A DNA stretch of 64,000 nt from Bacteroidaceae bacterium (GTDB lineage Bacteria; Bacteroidota; Bacteroidia; Bacteroidales; Bacteroidaceae): positions 22,486 through 86,485 of the forward strand of contig JAFWYQ010000012.1 of NCBI GenBank assembly GCA_017517605.1. Direction: 5' to 3'. Positions 35,143 through 44,917 of the stretch are shown here, piece after piece (the stretch's first letter is position 1; the number at the start of each line of letters is the position of its first letter). The translations under genes were made by a program, and so were the position numbers. Below the pieces are notes generated by a model. The model was given only the letters and a program-made list of their open reading frames with translations. It made no database searches and had not been told where the DNA came from.

Positions 35143-36306
35143 TTATCTTCCAAAAATATCACGCAATCCGTCCATATCAAACGACATAGAGAAACGGAGT
35201 GTCTGATCAAGAGGATTAGTCTGTGCCACGGAAATAATATAGGAAGCATCGAGCGAGAACACGCTCATCTTAAAACCCGCACCTACGGTCCAATACTTAC
35301 GGTTACCTTTGTAAGGATCCTCGTGATGATAACCGGCACGTACGGCAAACTGATTGTTGTACATATACTCCGCACCCACGCTCCACTGAATCTCCTTCAA
35401 TTCCTCACTTGTTCCACCGGGCGCATCACTGAAGGACTTGAATATACCGGTGATGGGCGACAGATCGTAATAATCCTTATGAAGACGATTCTGATAATCC
35501 TCGTCATCCTCTCCGTCAAGTTCCATAGGACGGGTAGGCACCAACAACTTGTTGGCATCGGCACTGAACGAGATGGTATTGTATTCGTCAATAGGAATCA
35601 ACAACGATGCACCTATACGGAAATTCGTAGGGACAAACTCGCTGGTATTTCCCTCGTCGTAGGAAATCTTGCTACCTATATTGGAAATGTTCGCACCCAA
35701 GCCCAACATACACTCACGCTGTCCCAACAACACGTAATTGTTGTAATAGAAAGCAATGTCGGCAGCAAAGGCTGAACCGGGTGTAATACCATCCTCGGTC
35801 CATGCCAAATCGGAATAGATGAAGCGCAAAGCTACCGCGGCCGAGAAGGTCTCGGACAACATACGTGAATAGGCTACATCAATAGCCATCTCGTAGGGAT
35901 TGATGGTGTTTATAGGTTCGCCCTTCGCATCATACTCACCTATGCCTACTTCGCCCAACGAGAAATAACGGAGTGCTCCACTCAATGCCGAATAGTCGCC
36001 AATGCGATAAAAGCCTGACACATAAGCCAAGTCCATATCGCTGACCAACTGACGGAGCCACGGTGTGTAAGAAATACCCAACCCTGCACGGGCTATATTG
36101 AAAGGATATTTGGCAGGATTCCAAAACTGCGAATAGACATCGGGGTCGGTGGCAGCACCCACATCACCCATACCACCACCACGTGAATCAGGTGCAACCA
36201 TCAACGAGGTAACACCGTGTTGCACGGGATTGAACTGTTCCTTCTGTGCCCATGCCGACTGCACCATGCAGAGCATCAGCAACGCGAAAATAATATTTTT
36301 TTTCAT
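35143..36306 (-). CDS. porV: Type IX secretion system outer membrane protein PorV
   Basis: 387 residues. A signal peptide (MKKNIIFALLMLCMVQSAWA) precedes a FadL-like 14-strand barrel protein. PorV hallmarks are the early GVTSLMVAPDSRGGGMGDVG segment and the many aromatic-bounded strands up to the terminal SFDMDGLRDIFGR. PorV (LptO) carries T9SS cargo from the translocon to the attachment complex at the outer membrane. It lies 48 bp downstream of porU, the conserved pairing. Confidence 0.9.
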   Translation of the reverse strand: MKKNIIFALLMLCMVQSAWAQKEQFNPVQHGVTSLMVAPDSRGGGMGDVGAATDPDVYSQFWNPAKYPFNIARAGLGISYTPWLRQLVSDMDLAYVSGFYRIGDYSALSGALRYFSLGEVGIGEYDAKGEPINTINPYEMAIDVAYSRMLSETFSAAVALRFIYSDLAWTEDGITPGSAFAADIAFYYNNYVLLGQRECMLGLGANISNIGSKISYDEGNTSEFVPTNFRIGASLLIPIDEYNTISFSADANKLLVPTRPMELDGEDDEDYQNRLHKDYYDLSPITGIFKSFSDAPGGTSEELKEIQWSVGAEYMYNNQFAVRAGYHHEDPYKGNRKYWTVGAGFKMSVFSLDASYIISVAQTNPLDQTLRFSMSFDMDGLRDIFGR

Positions 36307-36354
36307 AGTCTTCTTTCTTATTTATTCCTTATTCTAAACTTGCTTCTTGGCTAT

Positions 36355-39300
36355 TTATTGCCTTGCAATCACAATTTTTCGCGCTTTGGTCACCTCTTCG
36401 CCTCCAGGAGTAGAGATTCCTACGCGATAGAGATAGATTCCATTACCAATAGGTTGTCCACTGTTAGTCGTCAAATCCCATGTGATATGCAGGTCATTCC
36501 CGTCAGGGATTGTTGACGACACATAGTTCCACAACAAACGGCCTGAGAAATCGAACAATTCAATCTTTACCTCCAGCTCCGTCTGTGGACGATTATGGGT
36601 GACAACAAATGTGGTTGTCGTACGGGCCGGATTCGGAGTATTCCACACGTAGCCTACAGACGGGCGCAATCCCTTCACCACCTCAAAAGGAATCTCAACC
36701 GTGGAAGAATTGTTCAATACGTCCCAAGCCCGCACCAACAACGTGTGACGGCCCTCGTCCAATTCGGGCAAGCTATAAGTGGCAGTGCCACGGGTATAAT
36801 CACCCGGGTAGGAACTGTAATAGTCATTGAGTACAAAAGTCTTTTGAGGGTCGTTGTCTACAATGGCTATAAGGTCGTGCCCGATTCCGTTTCCTGTAGC
36901 GTTAATTCCGTCGGCATCGTGCAAGGCAAGCATCAGCAAGGGTGTTTCGTTCACACGGTCGCCCATCACGAAATCGGTAGAATTAAGAAAGACACCAATC
37001 TCAGGGCCAACAGAATCGTTTGCCAGATTGTCCACCGTACCATCCAAATAAAAATCGCCATAAGCACCCTGAGCCTCTTCAAACTTACTGTTTTGCGCAT
37101 AGAAATGGATATTCCCACAATCTTCTGTATAGTTAATATCCAATGGCACCGGGAAAGTAAAGGTAAACAAACCGTTACGTACAGAATCGCTGCCGACATA
37201 TACCTTTTGGGAATAATCCCAGAATTGGAAAGCCTCATCCAACTCGGGGTCGTTCATTTTGCACACAACCAAGCTCTTGCCTCCATATACCGAAGGATGA
37301 ACCAACCCGTTAAAATCAGTCTGACGGTTACCCGAAGCATCCACTACCTGCCCCTTCAACGTCACTACACTTCCTGCCTTGAACTGGTGCAATGCCTCAC
37401 GGTCAGCCACCATTCCGTTCACCTCCGTAACCTCAACTTTATATTGATCAGGAACGGACAGGCGTAGGGCAGGGTCACCTATAAGGACATAATGAAGGTT
37501 ATTCTCTGCATTCGATGGAGTATAAGCATTCTTGGCCAAACGTAAGGCTTCGCCCATCGTATGCCCATCACGGAACAGGTATTTGCAAAAAAGGACATGC
37601 AAAGGATTGCTGTTTGTTCCGTATGTAGAACGGGTTGCACCCAAGAAAGCAATAGCACCGGCCTGCTCGTTCAGCAAAGCTATTTCGCCCATGTTATCCT
37701 CGGGCAGGTCAATGGGTGAAGTATCGCAAGCTGCAGTCACCCACAAAGGCAAGCGGGGCGAATTGAGGGCTGCCATTTCGGCACTACCCCAAGCCAATTC
37801 GTGCGAAAGGCTGGATGCACTGCCATGCCCGGTATAGTACATCATCAAAGAGCCTTCGGCCGAAGCCTCGCGAATACGCCGTGTCACCTCTGGGAAACGA
37901 CGTCCTGTAGAGGCATTTTCACTCAAATAAGCATCCCAATAGATTTTGTTGATAACTAAATTGGGATTACTTTCCTGAATACAATCCACTATCTTGTCGG
38001 CTTCTGTCATGTGACGGTTGGCATCGCCATCGTCACCCAACACATAAACCGAATTTTTCCACGCACCAGCTTCACTGTTCTGTAGATAAGCCTCAATCTT
38101 ATCCACCACAACCGTAGCCTGCGCCAACGAGCGTACCGTCAAACGGCCTACTGCAGCATCGGCTTTTGCCCGTGTCCAATTGACACCTTCATCATCGTCC
38201 AACAGACAGAAATATTCCTCCATCACGTAGGAACGGGTTTCGCTGCTTGACAATTCCGACTGGAAACAGAGCAGGAAATCATCGGGAGAATAGCGTCGCC
38301 ATTCCGTAGTCAGCATACGGTTGTCGGCTGCACAATCGCCGAACAAAAGCAGATGTTTCGGAGCATCATCCAATGTTTGGGCCCGATCATAAAACATTTT
38401 CAGGAAACGACGTATGGCCGTTGCATCGGGTGTGCCGGAAGAGAATTCATTATAAATCTGATCGGCACGCACTACAGCCACACGCAACGAATCGTAACGA
38501 CGGTGCAAATCGGCCAACCGTTCAGCTTGACTCATCCATTTAGCCGAAGCCGGTACCACAATCAACATATCCACCGCATCCATACCATGCAGATTCTGAT
38601 TAGCGACATGCCCCACCACTTCTACACTTGGATATGAATTGGATGCGGCATTGAGTACCACATATTCATCGGTAAGGGAAGCTACATCGCCAACTTTATA
38701 CATACCCCCTTCAAGGCGACCTTCAAGTTGTGTATAACTATATCCCGCGGCCCCGTTATCCGACACTTTCCACACTACCGTCTGAGCATCAGCCCCAGCA
38801 ATAGAAAACAGTTGTTTTCCTGCTACTGAAGAGCGGAAACAGGTATAGGCTCCGCGCAAGGCCAATTGTCGGGTGAAGTTCAAAGTTACATAATCCAAAT
38901 ACCCGGAAGCAGCAGACTTGTGAACCAACGATATGGTTGTACGGTCAGCCAACTGATTTGTACAATCAAACTCCTTGCTATTGGTTTGAAACTTAGTGTA
39001 CCCTGAAATGGCAGGAATTGAGAAATTCCCCGTTTCATTCCCATTAACGAGCACGTGCACATTGGAACTGCTTGCATCATTACTTCCAAAAGCCACCTTG
39101 ATACTGGCCTCCTTTTCAGGCACTACACCCGGAATATTAAATGTGTAAGTTCCTGTATGGCCACTCTTATAATCGGCATTTTCAAAAAATACCCGCCCGC
39201 GATACAACCAACTGAGTTCATCCTTTTCGTGCAGAAGATAATCGGGATAGGTATCTACAACCATAGCTCCTGCATCTGCCAATTCTTCTTGCACAGGAAA

Positions 39301-40101
39301 GTCCAATGGTTCAACCGAAGAATCTTCGGTCAAGAAATAACAGCCTTTGGTGGAATAGGTATTTTGAGAATGTTCAAACCCTTTAGAGGTTCGCGTCCAT
39401 GATACAGTACCCTGAGCATAAAAAAGAACATCTCCATTACGCCGAAACAGAGGCACCTCCTTCAGGTCATCCACACAATCCTGTATAGCATTTTCAGACA
39501 TCATCCGACCACCCTGTCCGTAGAGACGTACACGGGACGGCTCATCGAAGCCCATTGCGCGCAATTCACTGTGGGTAATCCGATATACTCCTGTTTCTGA
39601 GACGGCAATCTTCACCCATTGCCCTTGTGACAAGACTGATGTTGCGGTATAACGTTCTGTTGAGGGGACTCCTCCTGCACGAGTCAAGGGAACTGAACGC
39701 AACATTCGTTCGACCGTCAATTTCAATGAAGTAATACGCTGATAAACTCCATCCCGACATACAATCGGAATCAAAGATGTATAAAGGGTTGCCTGTTTGG
39801 TCGCTGTCCCGATATAACTATCCACTAAAGGCCAATCAGGCAACTTCGCCTCCATAGCTTCCAAACGGCGCACATCCACTTGGGGGAGCGGTTCAAACTC
39901 GGGATATTCAACCCGTACACGATAATCATACTGTTGGCAATCGCCTTCCAAGGGAATACTGTGCGAAAAGACCGGCAACACTGAATCTATTCGGATTTCA
40001 TCCCAATCGACATCCAAGAACTCCGGTGTCTGCGCCTGAAAAGGAAGTATTCCAAGCCACAACAACAATACAACAAACCAAGTACGACAATATATGTGCA
40101 T
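36355..40101 (-). CDS. porU: Type IX secretion system sortase PorU
   Basis: 1248 residues. A signal peptide is followed by a long N-terminal beta region and a gingipain-like C25 peptidase domain. The catalytic pair is visible: His759 in YYTGHGSA and Cys792 in VTAACDTSPID. The C-terminus (LFDFSGRLLWNYVSS, then GNGIYLYRVGIS and ARKIVIARQ) is an Ig-like CTD of the type carried by T9SS proteins. PorU cuts the sorting domain from T9SS cargo and joins the cargo to A-LPS at the cell surface. With PorV next to it, this shows that the organism has a T9SS, although the membrane machinery (PorK-N, Sov) is outside the window. Confidence 0.92.
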   Translation of the reverse strand: MHIYCRTWFVVLLLWLGILPFQAQTPEFLDVDWDEIRIDSVLPVFSHSIPLEGDCQQYDYRVRVEYPEFEPLPQVDVRRLEAMEAKLPDWPLVDSYIGTATKQATLYTSLIPIVCRDGVYQRITSLKLTVERMLRSVPLTRAGGVPSTERYTATSVLSQGQWVKIAVSETGVYRITHSELRAMGFDEPSRVRLYGQGGRMMSENAIQDCVDDLKEVPLFRRNGDVLFYAQGTVSWTRTSKGFEHSQNTYSTKGCYFLTEDSSVEPLDFPVQEELADAGAMVVDTYPDYLLHEKDELSWLYRGRVFFENADYKSGHTGTYTFNIPGVVPEKEASIKVAFGSNDASSSNVHVLVNGNETGNFSIPAISGYTKFQTNSKEFDCTNQLADRTTISLVHKSAASGYLDYVTLNFTRQLALRGAYTCFRSSVAGKQLFSIAGADAQTVVWKVSDNGAAGYSYTQLEGRLEGGMYKVGDVASLTDEYVVLNAASNSYPSVEVVGHVANQNLHGMDAVDMLIVVPASAKWMSQAERLADLHRRYDSLRVAVVRADQIYNEFSSGTPDATAIRRFLKMFYDRAQTLDDAPKHLLLFGDCAADNRMLTTEWRRYSPDDFLLCFQSELSSSETRSYVMEEYFCLLDDDEGVNWTRAKADAAVGRLTVRSLAQATVVVDKIEAYLQNSEAGAWKNSVYVLGDDGDANRHMTEADKIVDCIQESNPNLVINKIYWDAYLSENASTGRRFPEVTRRIREASAEGSLMMYYTGHGSASSLSHELAWGSAEMAALNSPRLPLWVTAACDTSPIDLPEDNMGEIALLNEQAGAIAFLGATRSTYGTNSNPLHVLFCKYLFRDGHTMGEALRLAKNAYTPSNAENNLHYVLIGDPALRLSVPDQYKVEVTEVNGMVADREALHQFKAGSVVTLKGQVVDASGNRQTDFNGLVHPSVYGGKSLVVCKMNDPELDEAFQFWDYSQKVYVGSDSVRNGLFTFTFPVPLDINYTEDCGNIHFYAQNSKFEEAQGAYGDFYLDGTVDNLANDSVGPEIGVFLNSTDFVMGDRVNETPLLMLALHDADGINATGNGIGHDLIAIVDNDPQKTFVLNDYYSSYPGDYTRGTATYSLPELDEGRHTLLVRAWDVLNNSSTVEIPFEVVKGLRPSVGYVWNTPNPARTTTTFVVTHNRPQTELEVKIELFDFSGRLLWNYVSSTIPDGNDLHITWDLTTNSGQPIGNGIYLYRVGISTPGGEEVTKARKIVIARQ

Positions 40102-40143
40102 AATCCAATAATACGTTATGAAGACGGGGGCTGTAAATCCGCA

Positions 40144-40758
40144 TCACCTGACATGGAAATCAAGCACCTTCTCTCCTTCGAGATAACCCTGCAGATGCTG
40201 CCCCACGCTCACAGGACCTACCCCGACAGGAGTACCTGTGAAAAGCAGGTCACCAATCTTCAATGTACAGAATTGGCTGACGTAAGCAATGATTTCATCG
40301 ACTTTGAAGAGCATATCCGCCGTATGGCCACGTTGCACCGTCTGGCCATCAATGTCCAAGTGAAAGTGCAAGTCCTGTATGTCACGCTCCTTATCCATCG
40401 GGACAAAAGTTCCCAACACTGCCGAATCATCGAATCCCTTACAGAGTTCCCACGGCAATCCTTTGGAACGGAAATCGTTCTGCAAATCACGGGCTGTGAA
40501 ATCAATCCCCACCGTCACTGCATCGTAATAGCGATGAGCAAAGCGTGGGGCGATATGTTTACCCAAGCGGCAGATACGCACCACCAATTCTGTCTCATAA
40601 TCTACCCTACTCGTAAATTCCGGAATAAAGAACGGTTTACCATCCTTCAGAATCGCAGAGTCCGGTTTCATAAAGATAACAGGTTTCTCAGGTAATAACG
40701 TATTGTTTAATTCTTTATTGTGTTCGGCATAGTTCATGCCAATGGCTATAATCTTCAT
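40144..40758 (-). CDS. Fumarylacetoacetate hydrolase family protein
   Basis: 204 residues, the short form of the FAH fold. The metal-binding pattern E-x-E (VDYETELVVRI) with a later aspartate in VGIDFTARDLQ, and the TGTPVGVGPVSVGQHL lid segment near the end, are present. Members hydrolyse or decarboxylate various beta-oxo acids (for instance acylpyruvate or oxaloacetate); the substrate here is unknown. Its ATG overlaps the rex stop (ATGA), so it is translationally coupled to rex. Confidence 0.88.
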   Translation of the reverse strand: MKIIAIGMNYAEHNKELNNTLLPEKPVIFMKPDSAILKDGKPFFIPEFTSRVDYETELVVRICRLGKHIAPRFAHRYYDAVTVGIDFTARDLQNDFRSKGLPWELCKGFDDSAVLGTFVPMDKERDIQDLHFHLDIDGQTVQRGHTADMLFKVDEIIAYVSQFCTLKIGDLLFTGTPVGVGPVSVGQHLQGYLEGEKVLDFHVR

Positions 40759-41405
40759 TTATTCAAGTTTAATCGATTAAACATCAATGCCAAATGGGCA
40801 TACAGCGAAGTATTCTGTACCACAATATCCTCGGGCACACGAATACGGAAAGGGGTAAAGTTCCACACAGCCTTTATGCCGCCCGTCACCATCGTATCAG
40901 TCACCTCTTGGGCTATTCCGATAGGCACGGTCAACACACCGATTTCCACCCCTTCATATTCTTGCATCTTTTGCAACAATTCGTCTGTATGATAGATAGG
41001 AATACCATTGATTGCGTTTCCCACCAAAGAAGGATTGATGTCGAAAGCAGCCACAATCTCCAACCCAAACTGGCTTAATCCTGAATCGGACAACAAGGCT
41101 GCGCCCAAATTTCCTACACCGAAAAGGAAAGCCGCATGACGTTCTGTAAATCCCAAAAATCGTTCAAGCACATCAATCAGCTCGTCCACCGCATAACCCA
41201 CACGGGGACGACCTGCCACATTCACATAAGAGAGGTCTTTGGCTATTTGCGAAGCATCCATTCCCAACTGACGTGACAATTGGGTGGAAGAGACATAATG
41301 CTCGCCATGCTCTTTCATCAAACGAGCATTGGAGAGATACCATGGAAGACGCCTGAGCGTCGGTTCCGGTACTTTATCAGTGGTTTTTAGTGAACACACA
41401 CGCAT
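40755..41405 (-). CDS. rex: Redox-sensing transcriptional repressor Rex
   Basis: 216 residues from the ATG at 41405. The N-terminal winged helix (LRRLPWYLSNARLMKEHGEH, then SSTQLSRQLGMDASQIAKDL) is typical of Rex, followed by the NAD(H)-binding Rossmann fold with GVGNLG (96-101) and the C-terminal swapped helix. Rex senses the NADH/NAD ratio and represses fermentation and respiration genes. The longer frame upstream to 41477 runs through its own promoter box and is rejected. Confidence 0.93.
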   Translation of the reverse strand: MRVCSLKTTDKVPEPTLRRLPWYLSNARLMKEHGEHYVSSTQLSRQLGMDASQIAKDLSYVNVAGRPRVGYAVDELIDVLERFLGFTERHAAFLFGVGNLGAALLSDSGLSQFGLEIVAAFDINPSLVGNAINGIPIYHTDELLQKMQEYEGVEIGVLTVPIGIAQEVTDTMVTGGIKAVWNFTPFRIRVPEDIVVQNTSLYAHLALMFNRLNLNK

Positions 41406-41425
41406 AATACATTCTGATTGTGGTG

Positions 41426-41433
41426 CAAAAATA
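41426..41433 (-). promoter_or_regulatory. -7 box of rex
   Basis: On the minus strand TATTTTTG, 20 bp before the rex ATG. No convincing -33 box or Rex operator (TTGTGAA-type dyad) was found beside it. Confidence 0.5.
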
Positions 41434-41486
41434 CGTTTTTTTTTAAAACAATGGAGTAAACAGTACAGACAAGTCATTTAAATTCT

Positions 41487-41494
41487 TACATTTG
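41487..41494 (+). promoter_or_regulatory. -7 box of the GH28 gene
   Basis: TACATTTG fits TAnnTTTG and lies 33 bp before the ATG at 41528; the -33 region is weak. Confidence 0.45.
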
Positions 41495-41527
41495 CAACAA
41501 ATTTTAAGCCATCAACACCTATTTTTT

Positions 41528-42961
41528 ATGAAAATTAGATTCAAAGCCACCCTTTTATGCAGTTTGTTTATCCTCTCTCTTGTCGGTTGCAACGGAAGCA
41601 ATCAGTCCGACAAGAACAGTGAAAGCAAAGCCCTTGTCGTAGACCAGGCAAACCCATGGAAAGCCATGAACGAAGTGGAGAAAAGTATCGCGCTGACCAA
41701 CTTCCCTGACCGGACACTCAACATTGTCACCGACTATCAGGCAATAGCCGGCCAAGATGTCACAGACATCGTCCGACGGGCCATCAGCGATTGTCACCGT
41801 GCAGGAGGTGGACGCGTAGTAATCCCTGCCGGTGAATACTATACCAAAGCCATACATCTGTTGTCCAACGTAAACCTGCATTTGGAGAAAGATGCCACAT
41901 TGAAGTTCTCGACAATCCCCACGGACTATGCTCCACAAGTCCCAACCCGCTGGGAAGGTATCGATTGCATGGGTATGTCGCCACTTATCTATGCCTACCG
42001 CCAAGAGAACATTGCCGTAACAGGTGAAGGGGTATTGGACGGACAAGCATCGTGGGAGAATTGGTGGAAACTACGCGCACGCACTTCGGCCGAAGACAAG
42101 GCCATCGGCAAATTCATGGGTAAAGAAAAATTGCACGACTTTGAAAAGAATATCACCTCCATTGCCGACCGCATCTTTACGGAGAACGATGAGCTGCGCC
42201 CTCAATTCATTCAGTTCTATCAATGCAACCGCATCCTGATTGAGGGGGTAACACTGAACAATGCTCCTTTCTGGTTGTTGCATCCCCTCATGTCGAAAAA
42301 CATTGTCGTGCGCGGCGTCACATTAGACAGTCATGGCCCCAACAATGACGGATGCGACCCCGAATCGTGCGAGAATGTCCTGATTGAGGACTGTGTATTC
42401 AACACAGGCGACGACTGTATTGCCATCAAGAGCGGACGAAACAACGACGGACGTGCCTGGAGCTTACCAAGCCAAAACATCATTGTGCGTAATTGCCAAA
42501 TGAAGGACGGCCATGCCGGAGTAGCCATCGGTAGCGAGATTTCGGGAAGCTGCTACAATGTATGGATGGAGAACTGTCAGATAGGCAGTCCCGAAATGGA
42601 CCGTCCCTTCCGCATCAAGTCCAATGCCATCCGTGGAGGAGTAGTAAGCGGTTTCTATATCCGCAACATCGACATCAGCGAATGCAAGCAAGCAGTATTG
42701 AAATTGGAATTAAAGTATGAAAAAGTGACCGAAGGCCCCTACTACCCACTATTCGAAAACATCCTTTTGGAGAACATCACCTGCCAAAAGAGCCGTTATG
42801 GTATATGGATTGATGGGTTGGAGTCACATACTTGCGTACGTAACGTGACATTAAAGAACTGCAAGTTCGATGGCATTACCGACGAGAAAATAAATTCCAT
42901 CGTAGGCGCAGAGAAGGTGACATTCCACAACTCATCGTTCAACGGACAGCAACTACAATAA
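41528..42961 (+). CDS. Glycoside hydrolase family 28 lipoprotein
   Basis: 477 residues from the ATG at 41528, with a lipoprotein signal peptide ending at Cys21 (LSLVGC). The rest is a right-handed beta-helix of the polygalacturonase family. The GH28 catalytic aspartates are in PNNDGCDPES and NTGDDCIAIKSG, and the conserved histidine and Arg-x-Lys follow in DGHAGVAIGS and RPFRIKSN. These enzymes cut alpha-galacturonosyl or related linkages in pectins. No SusC/SusD pair is adjacent, so this is not a full polysaccharide-utilisation locus. No acidic export stretch follows the Cys, so a periplasmic location is possible. Confidence 0.9.
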   Translation: MKIRFKATLLCSLFILSLVGCNGSNQSDKNSESKALVVDQANPWKAMNEVEKSIALTNFPDRTLNIVTDYQAIAGQDVTDIVRRAISDCHRAGGGRVVIPAGEYYTKAIHLLSNVNLHLEKDATLKFSTIPTDYAPQVPTRWEGIDCMGMSPLIYAYRQENIAVTGEGVLDGQASWENWWKLRARTSAEDKAIGKFMGKEKLHDFEKNITSIADRIFTENDELRPQFIQFYQCNRILIEGVTLNNAPFWLLHPLMSKNIVVRGVTLDSHGPNNDGCDPESCENVLIEDCVFNTGDDCIAIKSGRNNDGRAWSLPSQNIIVRNCQMKDGHAGVAIGSEISGSCYNVWMENCQIGSPEMDRPFRIKSNAIRGGVVSGFYIRNIDISECKQAVLKLELKYEKVTEGPYYPLFENILLENITCQKSRYGIWIDGLESHTCVRNVTLKNCKFDGITDEKINSIVGAEKVTFHNSSFNGQQLQ

Positions 42962-42983
42962 GAAAAGATTTGCTTTCACTCCC

Positions 42984-43070
42984 CTCATCACCAAGGTGAA
43001 AAGGTTGTTTGACCCAAGTGAAGAGGTCTCTTGACCAAGGTGAAGAACCCTCTTCACCTTAGTGAAAAGG
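42984..43070. repeat. 22-bp-period palindrome array C (TCTTCACC...GGTGAAGAGG)
   Basis: Units begin at 42985, 43007, 43029 and 43051, exactly 22 bp apart. Each is a dyad around CACCAAGGTG or a variant. AAGAGGTCTCTT joints are shared with array B, 29 kb away, so B and C are one family. It lies between the convergent GH28 and mnmD genes. Confidence 0.9.
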
Positions 43071-43092
43071 GTAATGGAAAAGCATTCTTCCT

Positions 43093-43812
43093 TTATAAAG
43101 AAGGGAATCCAGCAGACACCAATGTACCCCTAAGAATCTCGCGCTTACCACCCAACGGGCCGGGAATGCGCTCCATGGCAAGGCCGAGCGAAGCCAACAG
43201 ACGACGAATCTCGCCTTTGGCACAATAGGTAGTGAGCACTGCACCGGGATTCAGAACAGAAACCAAGCGTTGAAAAGCCGGAAGTGTCCACATTTCGGGT
43301 TGCTTCTCTGGGGCAAAGGCATCAAAATAAACCACATCAATAGACGCAGGAAGCGGGTCGACAAGATAGTCGGCCTGCTTTTTTTCCAATGTAAAATAGG
43401 GAGTAATGGGAACCGCCTCGTCCCACGATGCTTCGTGAATCTTATGCAACAATCCGGCATCCAGACATGTATCATAATGAAGTGCATCCAGCAAAGCCGC
43501 CTCCACAGGATATTTCTCCAAGGATATATAATGTACCGGACAATGCATATCGGCAACCATTGCTGTGACACAGGCATTCAATCCTGTACCAAAGCCCACC
43601 TCCAACAGACGAAGAGGAGCCTCCCCCTCCCCTCCTGTACGGGCACGATGCAGGAATGCACAATCGCGATAAATATGATTCGCCTCAGTCAATGCCCCCT
43701 TTACCGAATGGTAATGCTCGTCCAACGCAGGAACAAAAAGAGTGGCCGAGCCATCGTCGGTCACTTCTATAGTCAAGGAAGGATGTGGTGAGTTTGTCTT
43801 TTCCTTCTCCAT
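43093..43812 (-). CDS. mnmD: tRNA 5-methylaminomethyl-2-thiouridine methyltransferase MnmD
   Basis: 239 residues, the stand-alone methyltransferase half of MnmC. The SAM-binding motif is in LLEVGFGTGLNACVTA, and VVYFDAFAPEKQPEMW is the hallmark D-F-A-P segment. It completes the mnm5s2U modification at the wobble position of tRNAs for Lys, Glu and Gln. The oxidase half (MnmC2) is absent, as usual in Bacteroidetes. Its ATG is 1 bp from the SUI1-gene stop. Confidence 0.9.
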   Translation of the reverse strand: MEKEKTNSPHPSLTIEVTDDGSATLFVPALDEHYHSVKGALTEANHIYRDCAFLHRARTGGEGEAPLRLLEVGFGTGLNACVTAMVADMHCPVHYISLEKYPVEAALLDALHYDTCLDAGLLHKIHEASWDEAVPITPYFTLEKKQADYLVDPLPASIDVVYFDAFAPEKQPEMWTLPAFQRLVSVLNPGAVLTTYCAKGEIRRLLASLGLAMERIPGPLGGKREILRGTLVSAGFPSL

Positions 43813-43813
43813 A

Positions 43814-44152
43814 TCATTTCGTCTGTGTATATCCGTCCCCCTTCAGCAAATCGATAACGCGTTGCTTGAAGTCGCCTTGCACAATGACTTCACCATCCTT
43901 GGCACTACCGCCTACCCCCAAACGTCCCTTGAGCCATTTTCCCAACTCCTTCAAATCGGCTTCAGTGCCAACAAAACCTGCAACAATGGTAACGGTCTTT
44001 CCTCCACGACCGTTCTTCTCCATCCGTACACGCAGACGTTGCTGACTCTTCGGAAGGGTTTCAGCCTCCTCTTCCGCGCCGGTATCATATTGAAAGTTCG
44101 GATTAGTGGAGTAGACCATGCCCAAACGCTCTTTCCAATCATTACTCTTCAT
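43814..44152 (-). CDS. SUI1/YciH family translation factor-like protein
   Basis: 112 residues. The second half (QRLRVRMEKNGRGGKTVTIV, then GFVGTEADLKELGKWLKGRL and GVGGSAKDGEVIVQGD) is a complete SUI1 domain, the fold of eukaryotic eIF1. Bacterial YciH is thought to influence initiation fidelity. It lies directly upstream of mnmD and after the TonB-like gene on the same strand. Confidence 0.92.
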   Translation of the reverse strand: MKSNDWKERLGMVYSTNPNFQYDTGAEEEAETLPKSQQRLRVRMEKNGRGGKTVTIVAGFVGTEADLKELGKWLKGRLGVGGSAKDGEVIVQGDFKQRVIDLLKGDGYTQTK

Positions 44153-44181
44153 CTTTCGTATCGTTTTTGGGTGTCAATCTC

Positions 44182-44772
44182 CTACTTTTTCACTGTCTGA
44201 AGCCGGAAATTGACAGGGACATACATCTTGACGGGAACAGGTTCGCCATTCAACTTTCCAGGATTCCACTTAGGCATAGACTTCACCACACGAAGAGCCT
44301 CATTGTCGAGCAGAGGATTGACCTTGCGTTCCACCTTAGCATTGACAATAGAACCATCAGGATTCACCGTAAAGCCAATACGGACAGACCCCTGGATGCG
44401 CTTCTTCAATGCCTCTTGAGGATACTTGACATTTTGAGCCAGGTATTTCTTATATGCAGCATCACCTCCTTTGAACTGAGGCTTGGGATTGACTTCGCTC
44501 TCGCGATAAAGCACCCGGCGCACGTATGTCCCACCATTGAGATTGCCCTGCACTTCATCATTGTAACCCACCACAACAGGTTTCTTTGCCGAAGCCTCGA
44601 CCTGAGTTGGCTGAGTTTCTACCGTTTGCGCAATCTGTACAACGGTATCCGAAGCTACTGCGGTTGTGTCCGCTCCCACTACTTCGGCAGACTTGTTTCC
44701 TTTCAATACTGAGCAACCGGACATAAGGGCAGCACTCAGCAAAACGACTACTATTTGTTTCATTTTCCGCAT
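44182..44772 (-). CDS. TonB-like C-terminal domain lipoprotein
   Basis: 196 residues. The signal peptide ends in LMSGC (Cys20), so the mature protein would be lipid-anchored instead of having the usual single TonB transmembrane helix. A threonine/valine/glutamine-rich linker (~25-95) precedes a TonB C-terminal domain (~110-190) with YPQEALKKRIQGSVRIGFTV and the closing VPVNFRLQ. TonB passes energy from ExbBD to outer-membrane receptors; a lipid-anchored form may have another role, such as an envelope assembly protein. No exbB or exbD is adjacent. Confidence 0.85.
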   Translation of the reverse strand: MRKMKQIVVVLLSAALMSGCSVLKGNKSAEVVGADTTAVASDTVVQIAQTVETQPTQVEASAKKPVVVGYNDEVQGNLNGGTYVRRVLYRESEVNPKPQFKGGDAAYKKYLAQNVKYPQEALKKRIQGSVRIGFTVNPDGSIVNAKVERKVNPLLDNEALRVVKSMPKWNPGKLNGEPVPVKMYVPVNFRLQTVKK

Positions 44773-44849
44773 AGTTTACTTTGAATTAATGAATGAGGAT
44801 GCAAACTTACATATTTTTTGCAACATACAGGCATTATTGCACAAAAAAA

Positions 44850-44877
44850 GAGGGTATGCCTATGTGGGCACACCCTC
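44850..44877 (-). terminator. Rho-independent terminator after tsf
   Basis: On the minus strand GAGGGTGTGCC and GGCATACCCTC form an 11-bp stem with one G-T pair and a 6-nt loop, followed by TTTTTTT. It ends the ribosomal protein/tsf group. Confidence 0.9.
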
Positions 44878-44917
44878 ATTCGCTTATCTGATCTTTTTCA
44901 GAATCTCAATCCAAAGA

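Noticed and set aside
35143-40101. Polysaccharide-utilisation locus linked to the nearby GH28 gene
   Set aside because: There is no SusC/SusD pair; the large proteins next to it are PorV and PorU of the T9SS.
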